DNA of 64,000 nt from Capnocytophaga haemolytica. Its GTDB lineage: Bacteria; Bacteroidota; Bacteroidia; Flavobacteriales; Flavobacteriaceae. A program made the position numbers and the translations under genes. Positions within the stretch are counted from its first letter, which is position 1; each line of letters begins with the position of its first letter. The notes beneath the pieces are model-generated. The model searched no databases, was not told where the DNA came from, and was given only the letters and a program-made list of their open reading frames with translations. This document shows positions 35,195-44,246 of the stretch, in pieces. Location: contig NZ_CP014227.1 in assembly GCF_001553545.1 (NCBI RefSeq), forward strand, positions 1,284,501 through 1,348,500. The letters are read 5' to 3'.

Positions 35195-35596
35195 ATGGTA
35201 AAGACAGGAGGACAAATAGAGTTGGACGTTTTCGGCTTGCTCAAAGACGAGTTGGAAGGCATCGTGTCGGGGGGTGTGTATCTGCAAGGTACGCGTCCTT
35301 TTGATAGCCGTAAGGAGGATGCTGTGGTGTCGTTTTTGACGGGCACAGAGGGGGACGTACAGGCGGGCGCGCTGAATGTGAATGTGTATGTACCTGATAT
35401 TGATATGGGGGGCGAAAAGCGAGTGAAGGATGTGCGCCGTTGTGTGGAGGTGGAGCGTTTGCTGGTGGGGCTTATTAGTAAGCCTAAGAGCGAATATAGA
35501 TTCAGCTTGGGGCAGACGATTAGCACCTTTGCAGAGGCGGATATTGAGCAGCATTTCGTCAATGTACGACTGAGGTACAAGCGTTTTGCGTTATAA
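35195..35596 (+). CDS. Tail terminator-like protein
   Basis: 133 residues, 5 bases after the gp10-like gene. The central NVNVYVPDIDMGGEKRVKDV and C-terminal VNVRLRYKRF strand, with its place just before the major tail gene, fit the tail terminator. No specific motif is available. Confidence 0.55.
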   Translation: MVKTGGQIELDVFGLLKDELEGIVSGGVYLQGTRPFDSRKEDAVVSFLTGTEGDVQAGALNVNVYVPDIDMGGEKRVKDVRRCVEVERLLVGLISKPKSEYRFSLGQTISTFAEADIEQHFVNVRLRYKRFAL

Positions 35597-35626
35597 GGAT
35601 TATTAACAATTAAAAAACATAAGAAG

Positions 35627-36079
35627 ATGGCAGAAATTACGTGGGGAAAACCCAAAATTGAAGTTGCCAAGTTGGTGAATGGTGAGATACCTTCAACACC
35701 AAATACTTGGGTAGAGTTGGATACTCCTAAGGAGGGCACTACCAAACTAACGACCGAAAAGGGCGAGAAGAAGGAGGCAAAGATTGAAGGGGGCGAGGTG
35801 ATTGACACCAAAGTAGGGAAGAACAAGTATACCCTTGAATTTGAGTTGTACTTAAAGCGAGGTTTTACGAGGAAAATCCCTGATGTGGACGGAGTGGTTA
35901 CTGACCACTATGCGATTAGGATTACCCCTGAAGACGAGACCTTGAAAGGCTACTTAATTGAAAAGTGTAGTGTATCGGTTGAGGAGAATTGGGGCAGCGA
36001 TGAAGGGGGTACGCTTAAGTACACCTTTGAGGTGCTCAAGCCTAAGACGGGGAATATGGTAAAGCCGTATACCGCGTAA
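35627..36079 (+). CDS. Major tail tube protein
   Basis: 150 residues, beta-rich: WVELDTPKEGTTKLTTEKGE, then YTLEFELYLKRGF and a C-terminal GTLKYTFEVLKP. Typical size and position for the subunit that polymerises into the siphovirus tail tube. Confidence 0.72.
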   Translation: MAEITWGKPKIEVAKLVNGEIPSTPNTWVELDTPKEGTTKLTTEKGEKKEAKIEGGEVIDTKVGKNKYTLEFELYLKRGFTRKIPDVDGVVTDHYAIRITPEDETLKGYLIEKCSVSVEENWGSDEGGTLKYTFEVLKPKTGNMVKPYTA

Positions 36080-36084
36080 AATTT

Positions 36085-36160
36085 TAGGGGTTAGTGATTA
36101 GTGTTTAGGGGTTAGTTTCCTTATTCGCTAATCACTAACCACTAATTACTAATCACTAAT
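36085..36160. repeat. Dispersed TTAGTGATTAG/CTAATCACTAA words inside the late operon
   Basis: GGGGTTAGTGATTAGTG and its relatives face CGCTAATCACTAACCACTA, giving a pairing hairpin. It is the same word family as in the chromosomal intergenic regions at 8918, 17030, 20060 and 22800, yet it lies between two phage tail genes. Confidence 0.7.
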
Positions 36161-36164
36161 AGAA

Positions 36165-36841
36165 ATGAATATAGAAAGACAAACCGCAGATACGTTACTG
36201 CAACGCCCTAAGCGGGTGGAGGTAGTGGGGAAAATGTATGAAGTGCCTGTCATTACGGCGGCTACGTTGGCTCTGTTTTCTGAGCAGGTAGCTTCTATTG
36301 GGGTGCAGGATGTGGACGCTGAGCGTTTTTATGAGGTGCTCTTTGAGAATGCGGGGAAAAGCAAGGATGTAGCCCGCGCTTTGGCGGTGCTTATCTTAGG
36401 GGCGAAAGTGGTTGAGAGGCTGAAACGCCGCTGGTGGACGCGATTTGTGGGGGGTGATGCCCTTAGCAGGCTGACGGATAGGATTTACTATGGCTTGCCG
36501 CTTGAGGAAATGGCGGCTTTGTTTCGTACGCTGTTAGAGGATATACAGCCTACGGTTTTTTTTTCGCTTATCATTTTCCTAAGCGGAATGAACGCGACCA
36601 AACCCACGAGGACGACAGAAGCGACAGCCTCTGGGCAGTTATCGGGGGCTTTGTAAAGCAGTACCCAAGTGTGAGCATACGGGAGGCTCTTTATGAGATT
36701 AGCTATGCGAATTTGCTGTTGTACAGCTCTGTGTTTCCTGATTATCATTCGGAGGGTGAGAAGTATAAAGAACCTAAGATAACGGATAAAAGCCCTGAGT
36801 ACAATCGTATTTCGGAGGCAATTTTTAATGATAGGCTATGA
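36165..36841 (+). CDS. Tail assembly chaperone, -1 frameshift product
   Basis: The short product ends at 36656 (163 residues). At a run of nine T (36556-36564) a slip to -1 opens a second frame that continues as FAYHFPKRNERDQTHEDD through VKQYPSVSIREALYEISYAN to TGA at 36839-36841, about 225 residues in all. This is the G/GT arrangement of siphovirus tail chaperones. The extension is clearly coding and has no start of its own. Confidence 0.85.
36555..36564 (+). promoter_or_regulatory. -1 programmed frameshift site
   Basis: In the zero frame the codons are GTT TTT TTT TCG, giving the slippery heptamer T TTT TTT. The tail chaperone gene changes to the -1 frame here. Confidence 0.8.
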
Positions 36842-36850
36842 TAGAGAGTA

Positions 36851-37645
36851 ATGAAAATCAATAATATACATATAAGTCAGTGGAATGCTACCTTGCTTAC
36901 CGATAGCTTTGGTGAGTTGCTTTCTTTTCCTGCGCTGAAACTGCCCTATAAAAACGATTGGGCAGAGGAAAACGGCACGGAATACGACCTTGAAACTCCT
37001 GTGTGGGACACGAGTGAGGTAGTGTTGAAGTGCTATGTACCTGCGGGAAGTTACGAGGCGTTTACAGAGGCTTTGAAGGGAAATGTACATAATGACTATA
37101 CCTTTGAGAAACTACAAAAAACCTATCGTTTGCGTCTGAGTAGTATCACCATTGAGAAATACCTCGCTGAGGGTATCTTTATGAATGTAAAGCTCGTGAA
37201 TGACAGCCCGTTTAGCGGCTATACGTACACGATGCCACAGCTGAGCACCTACGACACAGGGGCACTCCTTGACGGCAAAAAGATAGCTAACTATGGGGTG
37301 CGACTCTTGCAAGGCAGCCAAGAAAAGATACTCAGCAAGGGGGAGATTAAAGCACCTCTACAACTACAAAATAACGCAATGAAGGGCGTAAAAGTTGCCG
37401 AGAGTTCGCCAATGGTGTACAAAGAAAAAGTGGTAAAACTCAAATGCAATATCCACCAGCCTATTGCTGACTTCTTTGCAGGCTATGAAGCGTTTTTTTA
37501 CGACCTTACAAGGTCAGGTGAGCACTCCCTTACCTACGAGGGCACTCCCTACAAGTGCGTATATAAAGATAGCAAAGTAACCGCTACCCTGATTGACGAA
37601 CGCGGGGCGTGGGTAGACTTTGATTTAGACCTTATATTTGTGTAA
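36851..37645 (+). CDS. Distal tail-like protein
   Basis: 264 residues. The N-terminal WNATLLTDSFGELLSFPALK and the two beta-rich halves resemble distal tail (Dit-type) baseplate proteins, and the next gene is a large tail-associated protein. It begins only 9 bases after the tail chaperone frame ends, exactly where a tape-measure gene would normally lie. Confidence 0.55.
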   Translation: MKINNIHISQWNATLLTDSFGELLSFPALKLPYKNDWAEENGTEYDLETPVWDTSEVVLKCYVPAGSYEAFTEALKGNVHNDYTFEKLQKTYRLRLSSITIEKYLAEGIFMNVKLVNDSPFSGYTYTMPQLSTYDTGALLDGKKIANYGVRLLQGSQEKILSKGEIKAPLQLQNNAMKGVKVAESSPMVYKEKVVKLKCNIHQPIADFFAGYEAFFYDLTRSGEHSLTYEGTPYKCVYKDSKVTATLIDERGAWVDFDLDLIFV

Positions 37646-37649
37646 AACG

Positions 37650-40600
37650 ATGAAACTATATACATCAAAAACAACCTTTAAAGACATCGACCTTAAGGAC
37701 GATAGCTACCGACTGCGCTCTATTGCGGGCGAGCATAACCTTACATTGCTCTTCGACCTGCCCGAGTTCTACGAGTTCCCCATAGGCACTTACTGCGACT
37801 TTCAGGGCGAACGCTACACACTCCTCAAAGCGCAGGATTTTAAGAAAATCAACGACTGCCATTATGAATATACCCTCGTGATGGATAGCGAGGCAGGATT
37901 GCTCACCGCCGTCCGCTTTAAGGACTTAGCTTCTCAGAAGGTCAAGTTTTCCATTACAGCTACCCCACGTGAGTATATACGCTTGTTGGTGGATGTGCTC
38001 AACCAAAGCGACACTAAGGGCTGGACTATCGGCGACACCCTCGACAAGGCAGAAAAGACGATTGTATTCAATCACCAAAGTTGCGCCGAAGCGTTGCAGA
38101 CCATCGCCCAAGCCTTCGAAACCGAATGGGAAATCATAGGCAAAAAGATACATCTGCGCAAAGTAGAGCATAACGCCGACAATCCTCTTCCGCTTGCTTA
38201 TGGCAAAGGCAAAGGCTTTAAGAGTGGCATCGGTCGCACCACACAGACCCAGCGCATTACACGCCTCTACGTACAAGGAGGAGAGCGCAATATCGACCGC
38301 TCTAAGTATGGAAACGACAGCCTTCTACTGCCCGCCAATCAGGAAATAGAATATCAGGGCGTTACCTATAAAACTGACCCCAAAGGGCTGTATATCGAGC
38401 GCAAGGAAAAAGAGAACTTTACTTATGAAGCCTCGCTCGACCTTTCGAACATCTACCCTAAGCGCGTGGGCACTGTAAGCGAGGTAATCGTCAAGGATAA
38501 AGACAAGCACGAGTACGACTTTACAGATAGCACCATACCCGCACCCTTAGACTTTACCAAATACCAAGTCAAAGGGCAGACGCTGAGCGTTATCTTTGAG
38601 AGTGGAATGCTCTCAGGGCGTGAGTTCGAAGTGAATTACAAGCACGCCGAACGCCGCTTTGAGCTTATCGCCAAAGAGGAAGACGGGCGCACTATGCCTG
38701 ATGATACCTTCAAGCCTGCCAAAGGTGACAAGTACGCCGTATTCGGAATGATGATGCCACAGGAGTACATAAGCAACCCCGCTGACAAAAGCGGTGCCAG
38801 CTTCGAGATGCTACGCGAGGCACTCAAATACTTTGCCGAGCACGAGCAAGATAAATTCACCTTTACGGGCGAACTCGATGGGATATGGGCAAAGAAACGC
38901 TGGGAGAACGTAGGCGGGCGCATTGTGCTCGGTGGCTATGTTAATTTCACTGACCCCCACTTTAAGCCCAACGGCATCAAAATACGTATCATCTCCATTA
39001 AAGACTACATCAACAACCCTCACAGCCCTGTAATAGAGCTGAGCAACGAGGTAGTAGGTGCTGGAGCTATCTCCTCACTCTTTGGGAAAATTAAAGAAAA
39101 CGAAGTCATTCGTGAGGATATTTATAAGAAGTCAGTTGATTTCACCCGCCGCCGTTTTAAGGACGCACAGCAGAGTGCAAAAATGATAGAAAAAGCCTTT
39201 AAGGACTATTCCAAGAGTTTGAACCCCGCTACCCTACACACAATGCAAGCCCTCGTAGGCGACAAGTCGGGGCAATTCCGCTTTGTCAGCAGTAGGGTCA
39301 ATCCACAAGAGCGAGGCTTGAATGTAGGCTTTGATGTAGCTCATAAACAATTGCACGTACCCCAAGCCATATTGCAGCACCTTACCATAGGCGTGGAGGC
39401 AGTAAAGCCTAACCGACCTGTTAAAGAGTATCGCTTTTGGGACTTGCCTGAATTTACATCAGGAAGCCTCGATGCCGCTGAAAAGACTTACTACCTATAC
39501 GTAAAAGCCAACAAGGCAAACGACACAGGGGAATTTCTTTTATCCGAGAATACCATTGCCACCGAAGGCGTAGCGGGCTATTATCATTTCCTTGTAGGTT
39601 TAGTAAGCTCAGAGGCCGACGGGTCGCGTTCCTTCGTGCCCACTTATGGTTTTACTGAGATTTTGCCTGGACAAATCAACGTCCGTAAGCTATCTTCCAC
39701 TGACGGCAAGCAATACATAGAACTGCTTTCTGACAAGGTAAAAATCGTAGGCGATGTAACCTTTACGGATAATAGCCCTGCGCTGAAACAGGTAGAAAAA
39801 GCCACAAAAGACGAGCTGGATAAGTTAAAGATTGGTGGAAGGAATTTGCTGTTAAAGAGCAAAGAGCGCAAGACGGTTACAGCAACAACTCCCGAAGAAA
39901 GTTGGCTGGCAGAGTGGAAATTATCGCAACCTTTGAAAGAAGGGGAAACCTATATTTTTGATGTTACAAGTTACAAGCAAGTGCCGCGTTACTTTTTATG
40001 GGATGGCGCTTGGGGTACAGACCAAGAGATATTCCCGCAAAAACCATTTGTGGCAAAAAGGGGGTACACTTTGATGAAAGCACATCAATCGGGGCTTCCT
40101 TTCAATTTGGATATTGAGAAGGCAAAACTTGAAAAAGGCAATGTTGTTACTGACTGGTCGCCCGCTCCTGAGGATTTAGAGGAACCTTTTCAAAACTTAC
40201 ATATAGGCAATAAAAATTTTGTGTTGAACTCACGGATAACAATGAGTTCGGCAGCACACGCAGACGGGGGCACTTTCTCAGAAGTGGACGACCCTATATT
40301 TGGTAAAGTGGTTAAATATTCACGTCCAGAAGGTGGAGGTAATTTTCAATTTGAGTTTGATGTTAAGAATAGGGCTTACCTAAATGGAAAAGATTTAATC
40401 TATTTGGTAATAGCAAAACCTATACAAGAAGTAAGGTTTTATTTTGGAATATGGGATAAGACGTATACTGTCATATCAAACAATAGCAACAAAAAAGATT
40501 TAGGTAATGGTTGGTATTGCTATTGGGCAAAGGTGAAAGCAGAAAATGTAGGCGCTGGTGTATGTGGCATTAATACAGTTGGGGGTGAATGGTTGTTTTA

Positions 40601-41648
40601 CGCAGTAGGTATATTTGAAGGAACGCATTTTGTTGATTGGACGCCTGTTACTGCTGACTTGGAGTTAGAGCAGGAAAATATCAAAAAGACAGCGGCAACC
40701 CTCGCAAAGAAAACAGACTTTCTAACAGAGACAACCATTAAAGGTAACACCATCGCCACAGGAACGTTGCAAGTAGGCAACTCTAAGGGAGCGAATGCGG
40801 GTATCACAGGTACAGGAGAGGGTGCGGACGCAGTGCGTTTTTATGCGGGGTCTGATTACGAACATCTCAACAAAGCTAAGTTCTTTGTAACCGATAGCGG
40901 CAAGCTCAAAGCCACAGAAGCTGAAATCTCAGGGACTATCAACTCAACCAAAGGAAATATCGGCAGCTTTGAAATATCGAATAGCTATTTAAAAAGTGGT
41001 GATGAAATGAGAAGCCTTTTACTTTCTGAGAACCTTGTAGCGTTCAAAGACGACTATGATGGTGTCGATGTACGATTTGGTTCAAGTGTATTACCACTCA
41101 CATCAGGTATCAAAGGATTTAAATATACATCATATAAACCCAAAAGTCCCTACGATGGCGCAATAGGAGATTATGTCGATATGACAGGTTTAGACATATC
41201 ATTCAGCAATATCGCTGGTTTAAAGCCGTATGGGCACGTTTTTGCATCTGTACGACTTGGAAAGAGTTTACAAGTGGGCAGCCATTCTGTTTTTGAAACA
41301 GAATATATTGGAGAAGCTAATCCAAATGTTATTAAATCTAATATTGGGACAACACAAGTTTATGTACTCTACACAACACAAGACGGTGAAAATGTTGTGT
41401 ATTTACCAGGTGCTTCAGACCTTCAGAGGATATTAGGGACTTCTGATGTTACTTTTAGACTTGAAATATTTATGAAAGTCAATTCTCCTGGCTATATACA
41501 AGTTCGAGGGGTTGCAGATGGAGTGTTGTTGAACAATCAAAATGGCATTTGGAATGGTGGATTTGGTAAGAGAAACTTAGATGGGGCGGATTCTCTAATA
41601 TTAAGGTACAGTCAATCACATTATTACTTGATAAGCAATGGAAATTAG
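37650..41648 (+). CDS. Large tail-tip/receptor-binding protein
   Basis: 1332 residues from ATG 37650. Residues 1-480 resemble a tail-associated hub domain (phage Tal type). About 640-720 is a beta-rich shaft (PAILQHLTIGVEAVKPN.., QINVRKLSSTDGKQYIELLS). From about 735 come two 'KIGGRNLLLKSK / HIGNKNFVLNSR' modules, each followed by a carbohydrate-binding-like sandwich. The C-terminal 250 residues differ in character and probably bind the host. No tail-fibre chaperone is adjacent. It is the last structural gene before lysis. Confidence 0.75.
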   Translation: MKLYTSKTTFKDIDLKDDSYRLRSIAGEHNLTLLFDLPEFYEFPIGTYCDFQGERYTLLKAQDFKKINDCHYEYTLVMDSEAGLLTAVRFKDLASQKVKFSITATPREYIRLLVDVLNQSDTKGWTIGDTLDKAEKTIVFNHQSCAEALQTIAQAFETEWEIIGKKIHLRKVEHNADNPLPLAYGKGKGFKSGIGRTTQTQRITRLYVQGGERNIDRSKYGNDSLLLPANQEIEYQGVTYKTDPKGLYIERKEKENFTYEASLDLSNIYPKRVGTVSEVIVKDKDKHEYDFTDSTIPAPLDFTKYQVKGQTLSVIFESGMLSGREFEVNYKHAERRFELIAKEEDGRTMPDDTFKPAKGDKYAVFGMMMPQEYISNPADKSGASFEMLREALKYFAEHEQDKFTFTGELDGIWAKKRWENVGGRIVLGGYVNFTDPHFKPNGIKIRIISIKDYINNPHSPVIELSNEVVGAGAISSLFGKIKENEVIREDIYKKSVDFTRRRFKDAQQSAKMIEKAFKDYSKSLNPATLHTMQALVGDKSGQFRFVSSRVNPQERGLNVGFDVAHKQLHVPQAILQHLTIGVEAVKPNRPVKEYRFWDLPEFTSGSLDAAEKTYYLYVKANKANDTGEFLLSENTIATEGVAGYYHFLVGLVSSEADGSRSFVPTYGFTEILPGQINVRKLSSTDGKQYIELLSDKVKIVGDVTFTDNSPALKQVEKATKDELDKLKIGGRNLLLKSKERKTVTATTPEESWLAEWKLSQPLKEGETYIFDVTSYKQVPRYFLWDGAWGTDQEIFPQKPFVAKRGYTLMKAHQSGLPFNLDIEKAKLEKGNVVTDWSPAPEDLEEPFQNLHIGNKNFVLNSRITMSSAAHADGGTFSEVDDPIFGKVVKYSRPEGGGNFQFEFDVKNRAYLNGKDLIYLVIAKPIQEVRFYFGIWDKTYTVISNNSNKKDLGNGWYCYWAKVKAENVGAGVCGINTVGGEWLFYAVGIFEGTHFVDWTPVTADLELEQENIKKTAATLAKKTDFLTETTIKGNTIATGTLQVGNSKGANAGITGTGEGADAVRFYAGSDYEHLNKAKFFVTDSGKLKATEAEISGTINSTKGNIGSFEISNSYLKSGDEMRSLLLSENLVAFKDDYDGVDVRFGSSVLPLTSGIKGFKYTSYKPKSPYDGAIGDYVDMTGLDISFSNIAGLKPYGHVFASVRLGKSLQVGSHSVFETEYIGEANPNVIKSNIGTTQVYVLYTTQDGENVVYLPGASDLQRILGTSDVTFRLEIFMKVNSPGYIQVRGVADGVLLNNQNGIWNGGFGKRNLDGADSLILRYSQSHYYLISNGN

Positions 41649-41679
41649 TTAAAGTTAATTTAATAAACATTTAGAAACA

Positions 41680-42342
41680 ATGAAAAAGATTTGGCAAAAA
41701 TGGAGGTACAAGATAATGATTGCGGCATTGCCGCTGGTGCTGGTGCTTAGTTATAGCAGTGAAGGAGGAAATATAACTTTTTGGGAGCGGATGCGTTGCT
41801 TGCTGGAAGTTATCTTTAAGTCGGCGCCATTTATGATTGTGTATTTGTTTTTTGTGGATTGGTACGGGAGCAATCAGGTGTTTGCGGTGTCGATTGGTAC
41901 GGCGTTGCTGGTCAATATGCTGGTGGGGGCGCGTTGCCATTGGAAAGATGGTACGTTTAGCATCAAGGAGATGCTGAAAAAGGAAATCGAAATGATGATG
42001 GTTGTTTCGTTTGCATACATATCCTTAAAAGTGCTTACAGCGCCACTGAATGAGAGCTTTGCGGGGTATATGTTTAAGACGTCGATTGAGTTTGTATCAA
42101 TATTGTATCCTGTATCGAAGACGCTGAAAAATATATTTATTATCACCAACGGAAAGCACCCACCTGCATTTATTATGAAGGCGTTGTACAACTACGAGAA
42201 GGAGGGTAAGTTAAAGGATTTTTTCGATAGTGTAACGGGAGGGGAAAGTAGTCAGAAGTCAGAAGTCAGTAATGAGGAGGCTGGGGTGAGCCACACGGGC
42301 GAAATAGAGAGTAATGAGGAGAGAGTAGAGAATAATAACTAA
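41680..42342 (+). CDS. Holin-like membrane protein
   Basis: 220 residues with four hydrophobic segments (about 12-26, 44-60, 67-87, 104-124), then a polar cytoplasmic tail. Gene order holin, GH73 lysin, spanin supports a lysis role. The last 30 residues are encoded by the dispersed AGTCAGAAGTCAGTAATGAG words, so the C-terminus was probably extended by repeat DNA. Confidence 0.72.
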   Translation: MKKIWQKWRYKIMIAALPLVLVLSYSSEGGNITFWERMRCLLEVIFKSAPFMIVYLFFVDWYGSNQVFAVSIGTALLVNMLVGARCHWKDGTFSIKEMLKKEIEMMMVVSFAYISLKVLTAPLNESFAGYMFKTSIEFVSILYPVSKTLKNIFIITNGKHPPAFIMKALYNYEKEGKLKDFFDSVTGGESSQKSEVSNEEAGVSHTGEIESNEERVENNN

Positions 42343-42355
42343 AAACTAAAAGAGA

Positions 42356-42856
42356 ATGACACCAAAGGAATTTGTAAAGGAGTATTTGCCTTATGCTCAG
42401 GCAAGTGAGAAAAAAACGGGCATTGCGGCGGCGTTTACGTTGGGGCAGGCGGCATTGGAGAGCGGCTGGGGCGAAAGCGCACCACATTATAACTTTTTCG
42501 GAGTGAAGGCACGTAAGGATACTCCAATGAGTAAAAAGCAGACTATAATAACTACTGAGTACCTCAAAAAAAAGGGTGTAAAATTTCCTGCTGTACTTAG
42601 TGAAACGCCAATAGGCAATGGAGTGTATAAATACCGAGTGATGGACTGGTTTATGGCTTATGAAAACGCTACGGAAGCATTCGATGACCACGGGGATTTC
42701 TTTTATAGGAATAAGCGTTACGTTGAGGCGTTGAAGCACAAGGGCGACCCTTATAAGTTTGCCGAAATGATTGCAGCGGCAGGGTATGCAACATCTCCAA
42801 CGTATGCAGATAAATTGAAGAAAGTAATACGAATGATTGAAAAAGAAATGCCATAG
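42356..42856 (+). CDS. Endolysin, GH73-type glucosaminidase
   Basis: 166 residues, a single FlgJ-like GH73 domain: LGQAALESGWG (catalytic Glu), NFFGVKA, and later YATSPTYADKL. It cuts peptidoglycan glycan strands. There is no signal peptide, so release depends on the holin upstream. It lies 13 bases after the holin gene. Confidence 0.88.
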   Translation: MTPKEFVKEYLPYAQASEKKTGIAAAFTLGQAALESGWGESAPHYNFFGVKARKDTPMSKKQTIITTEYLKKKGVKFPAVLSETPIGNGVYKYRVMDWFMAYENATEAFDDHGDFFYRNKRYVEALKHKGDPYKFAEMIAAAGYATSPTYADKLKKVIRMIEKEMP

Positions 42857-42894
42857 AGTGGACAGGGGTTAGAAATCAGAGAAAGGATTATATT

Positions 42895-43425
42895 ATGAGA
42901 AAGATATTTTTTATAGGTTGGTTGCTGGTGATATGCTTTGTGCTGTTAGGGTGCAAGGTGAGGAAGGTAGACACTGAAAAGCACGAAACACGTACAGAGG
43001 TGCGCTATAATGCGCATTTGGATAGTGTGACTACTGAGGTGCTGGAGCGTATGCAAAGGCTCGAAAATAGGGGCTTGTTGCAGGCTGGTAGCTTTTCACT
43101 CAGCACGGTTAAGGATAGTGCTGGGGGTGTGCGTGATTTGGTGTATACACACGAACGTAATGGCAAAGTGATTGAGAAAATCACTGTTACAGGCGGGCGG
43201 TTAGCAACCGCTGGCAGTTATAAAGTGATAGAGAGTAGTGTTATACAAAGGGATACAGTGCAGAGGCGTGCGGGGGTTAATTCGGATAGTGCTAAGGTGC
43301 AGACTACTCGTTCGAGCACGGTGTACAAGGAGCGCAAAGTAAGAGTAAGGGGCTTTCAGTGGGGGGTGTATGGTGTAGGGTTGGTGGTGATAGCTTTATT
43401 TATATACTTGCGCCGCAAACGATAG
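42895..43425 (+). CDS. Unimolecular spanin-like lipoprotein
   Basis: 176 residues with an N-terminal lipobox (VLLGC, Cys20) and a C-terminal transmembrane segment at about 156-171 followed by RRKR. The middle is periplasmic, beta-rich/charged. A protein anchored by lipid in the outer membrane and by a helix in the inner membrane is the u-spanin design, which fuses the two membranes at lysis. The position right after holin and lysin agrees. Confidence 0.72.
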   Translation: MRKIFFIGWLLVICFVLLGCKVRKVDTEKHETRTEVRYNAHLDSVTTEVLERMQRLENRGLLQAGSFSLSTVKDSAGGVRDLVYTHERNGKVIEKITVTGGRLATAGSYKVIESSVIQRDTVQRRAGVNSDSAKVQTTRSSTVYKERKVRVRGFQWGVYGVGLVVIALFIYLRRKR

Positions 43426-43456
43426 AGTTCATTCCTCATTTGAGGGAAGGAAATAG

Positions 43457-43490
43457 AAAAACGCACATCTTAGGGGGTGTGCGTTTTTTT
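43457..43490 (+). terminator. Late-operon terminator
   Basis: ACGCACA (43461-43467) pairs with TGTGCGT (43478-43484), flanked by A4 and T7. It ends the late operon against the convergent lipoprotein gene. Confidence 0.85.
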
Positions 43491-43512
43491 GTTATATTTT
43501 GTAACATTATTA

Positions 43513-44169
43513 TTATGATTTAAAGAAAAATATGTTCACGCTTTTAGATTCAACTTTTAGCAAAGCGACTGTTTTTCTATCAGGTGAAAAGAAAAAGAGT
43601 TGATCCTCTTTCCTCTCATAGAAAAAATATCTTTCTTTTAACCAGCTGATTATTTCATCTGAGGAATAAGATGTTATAGGAATGCTTAACTGTACGCCAT
43701 TCTTTGCCTCTTCCTTAAAAATATAGATATATCTATACCTTAGACTTCCTTCTTTTAAATAAAGAACTAAGCCTTCTCCTTTATCATCAATATCTGTTGT
43801 TTTCCCTTTAAAATGACTGAGGACATCCTCTTTTGAGTTGGATATATATGGTTCTTCAAAGGTAGTATTTTTTGGCGAAACTACTACTTTTAGATTAAGC
43901 GATGTTTTGCCATCGGACACCTTAATGGTCGTTTCTCCTACTAATTTCGCAGAAATAACGCCTTTGTCATCAACAGCTGCTATTAAATCATTCTCGGAGG
44001 TAAATGTTATTTTTTGAGCAGAGACAGCCCCAACATCTACCTTTTCCCCAACAAACAATTTAAACTCTTGTTTGCTTACTTTTAAAGGAGCTTGCGCTTC
44101 TTTTTCATCACTTTTTGAGCATCCGATAACGCTCACAATTACAAATAGTAAAAATAAAATCTTTTTCAT
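43513..44169 (-). CDS. Lipoprotein with BIG2-type Ig-like domain (moron)
   Basis: 218 residues: lipobox VIGC (Cys about 17), then a bacterial Ig-like domain at about 28-97 (FTSENDLIAAVDDKGVISAK, VGETTIKVSDG), then a C-terminal domain of unknown type rich in Tyr/Phe. It is antisense to the late genes, AT-rich, with its own promoter, and lies between lysis and repressor genes. This is the usual place for a lysogenic-conversion gene; its task is unknown. Confidence 0.72.
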   Translation of the reverse strand: MKKILFLLFVIVSVIGCSKSDEKEAQAPLKVSKQEFKLFVGEKVDVGAVSAQKITFTSENDLIAAVDDKGVISAKLVGETTIKVSDGKTSLNLKVVVSPKNTTFEEPYISNSKEDVLSHFKGKTTDIDDKGEGLVLYLKEGSLRYRYIYIFKEEAKNGVQLSIPITSYSSDEIISWLKERYFFYERKEDQLFFFSPDRKTVALLKVESKSVNIFFFKS

Positions 44170-44206
44170 TGCTATAAAATATTTAGTTATTGATTAGTAT
44201 TCTTTG

Positions 44207-44214
44207 CAAAGGTA
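44207..44214 (-). promoter_or_regulatory. Promoter of BIG2 lipoprotein, -7 box
   Basis: The reverse strand reads TACCTTTG, 37 bases before ATG 44169. It lies between the lipoprotein and the repressor gene, so the two are transcribed separately. Confidence 0.65.
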
Positions 44215-44246
44215 CAAAATATTTTTGACATACAAAATTTTTTTAG

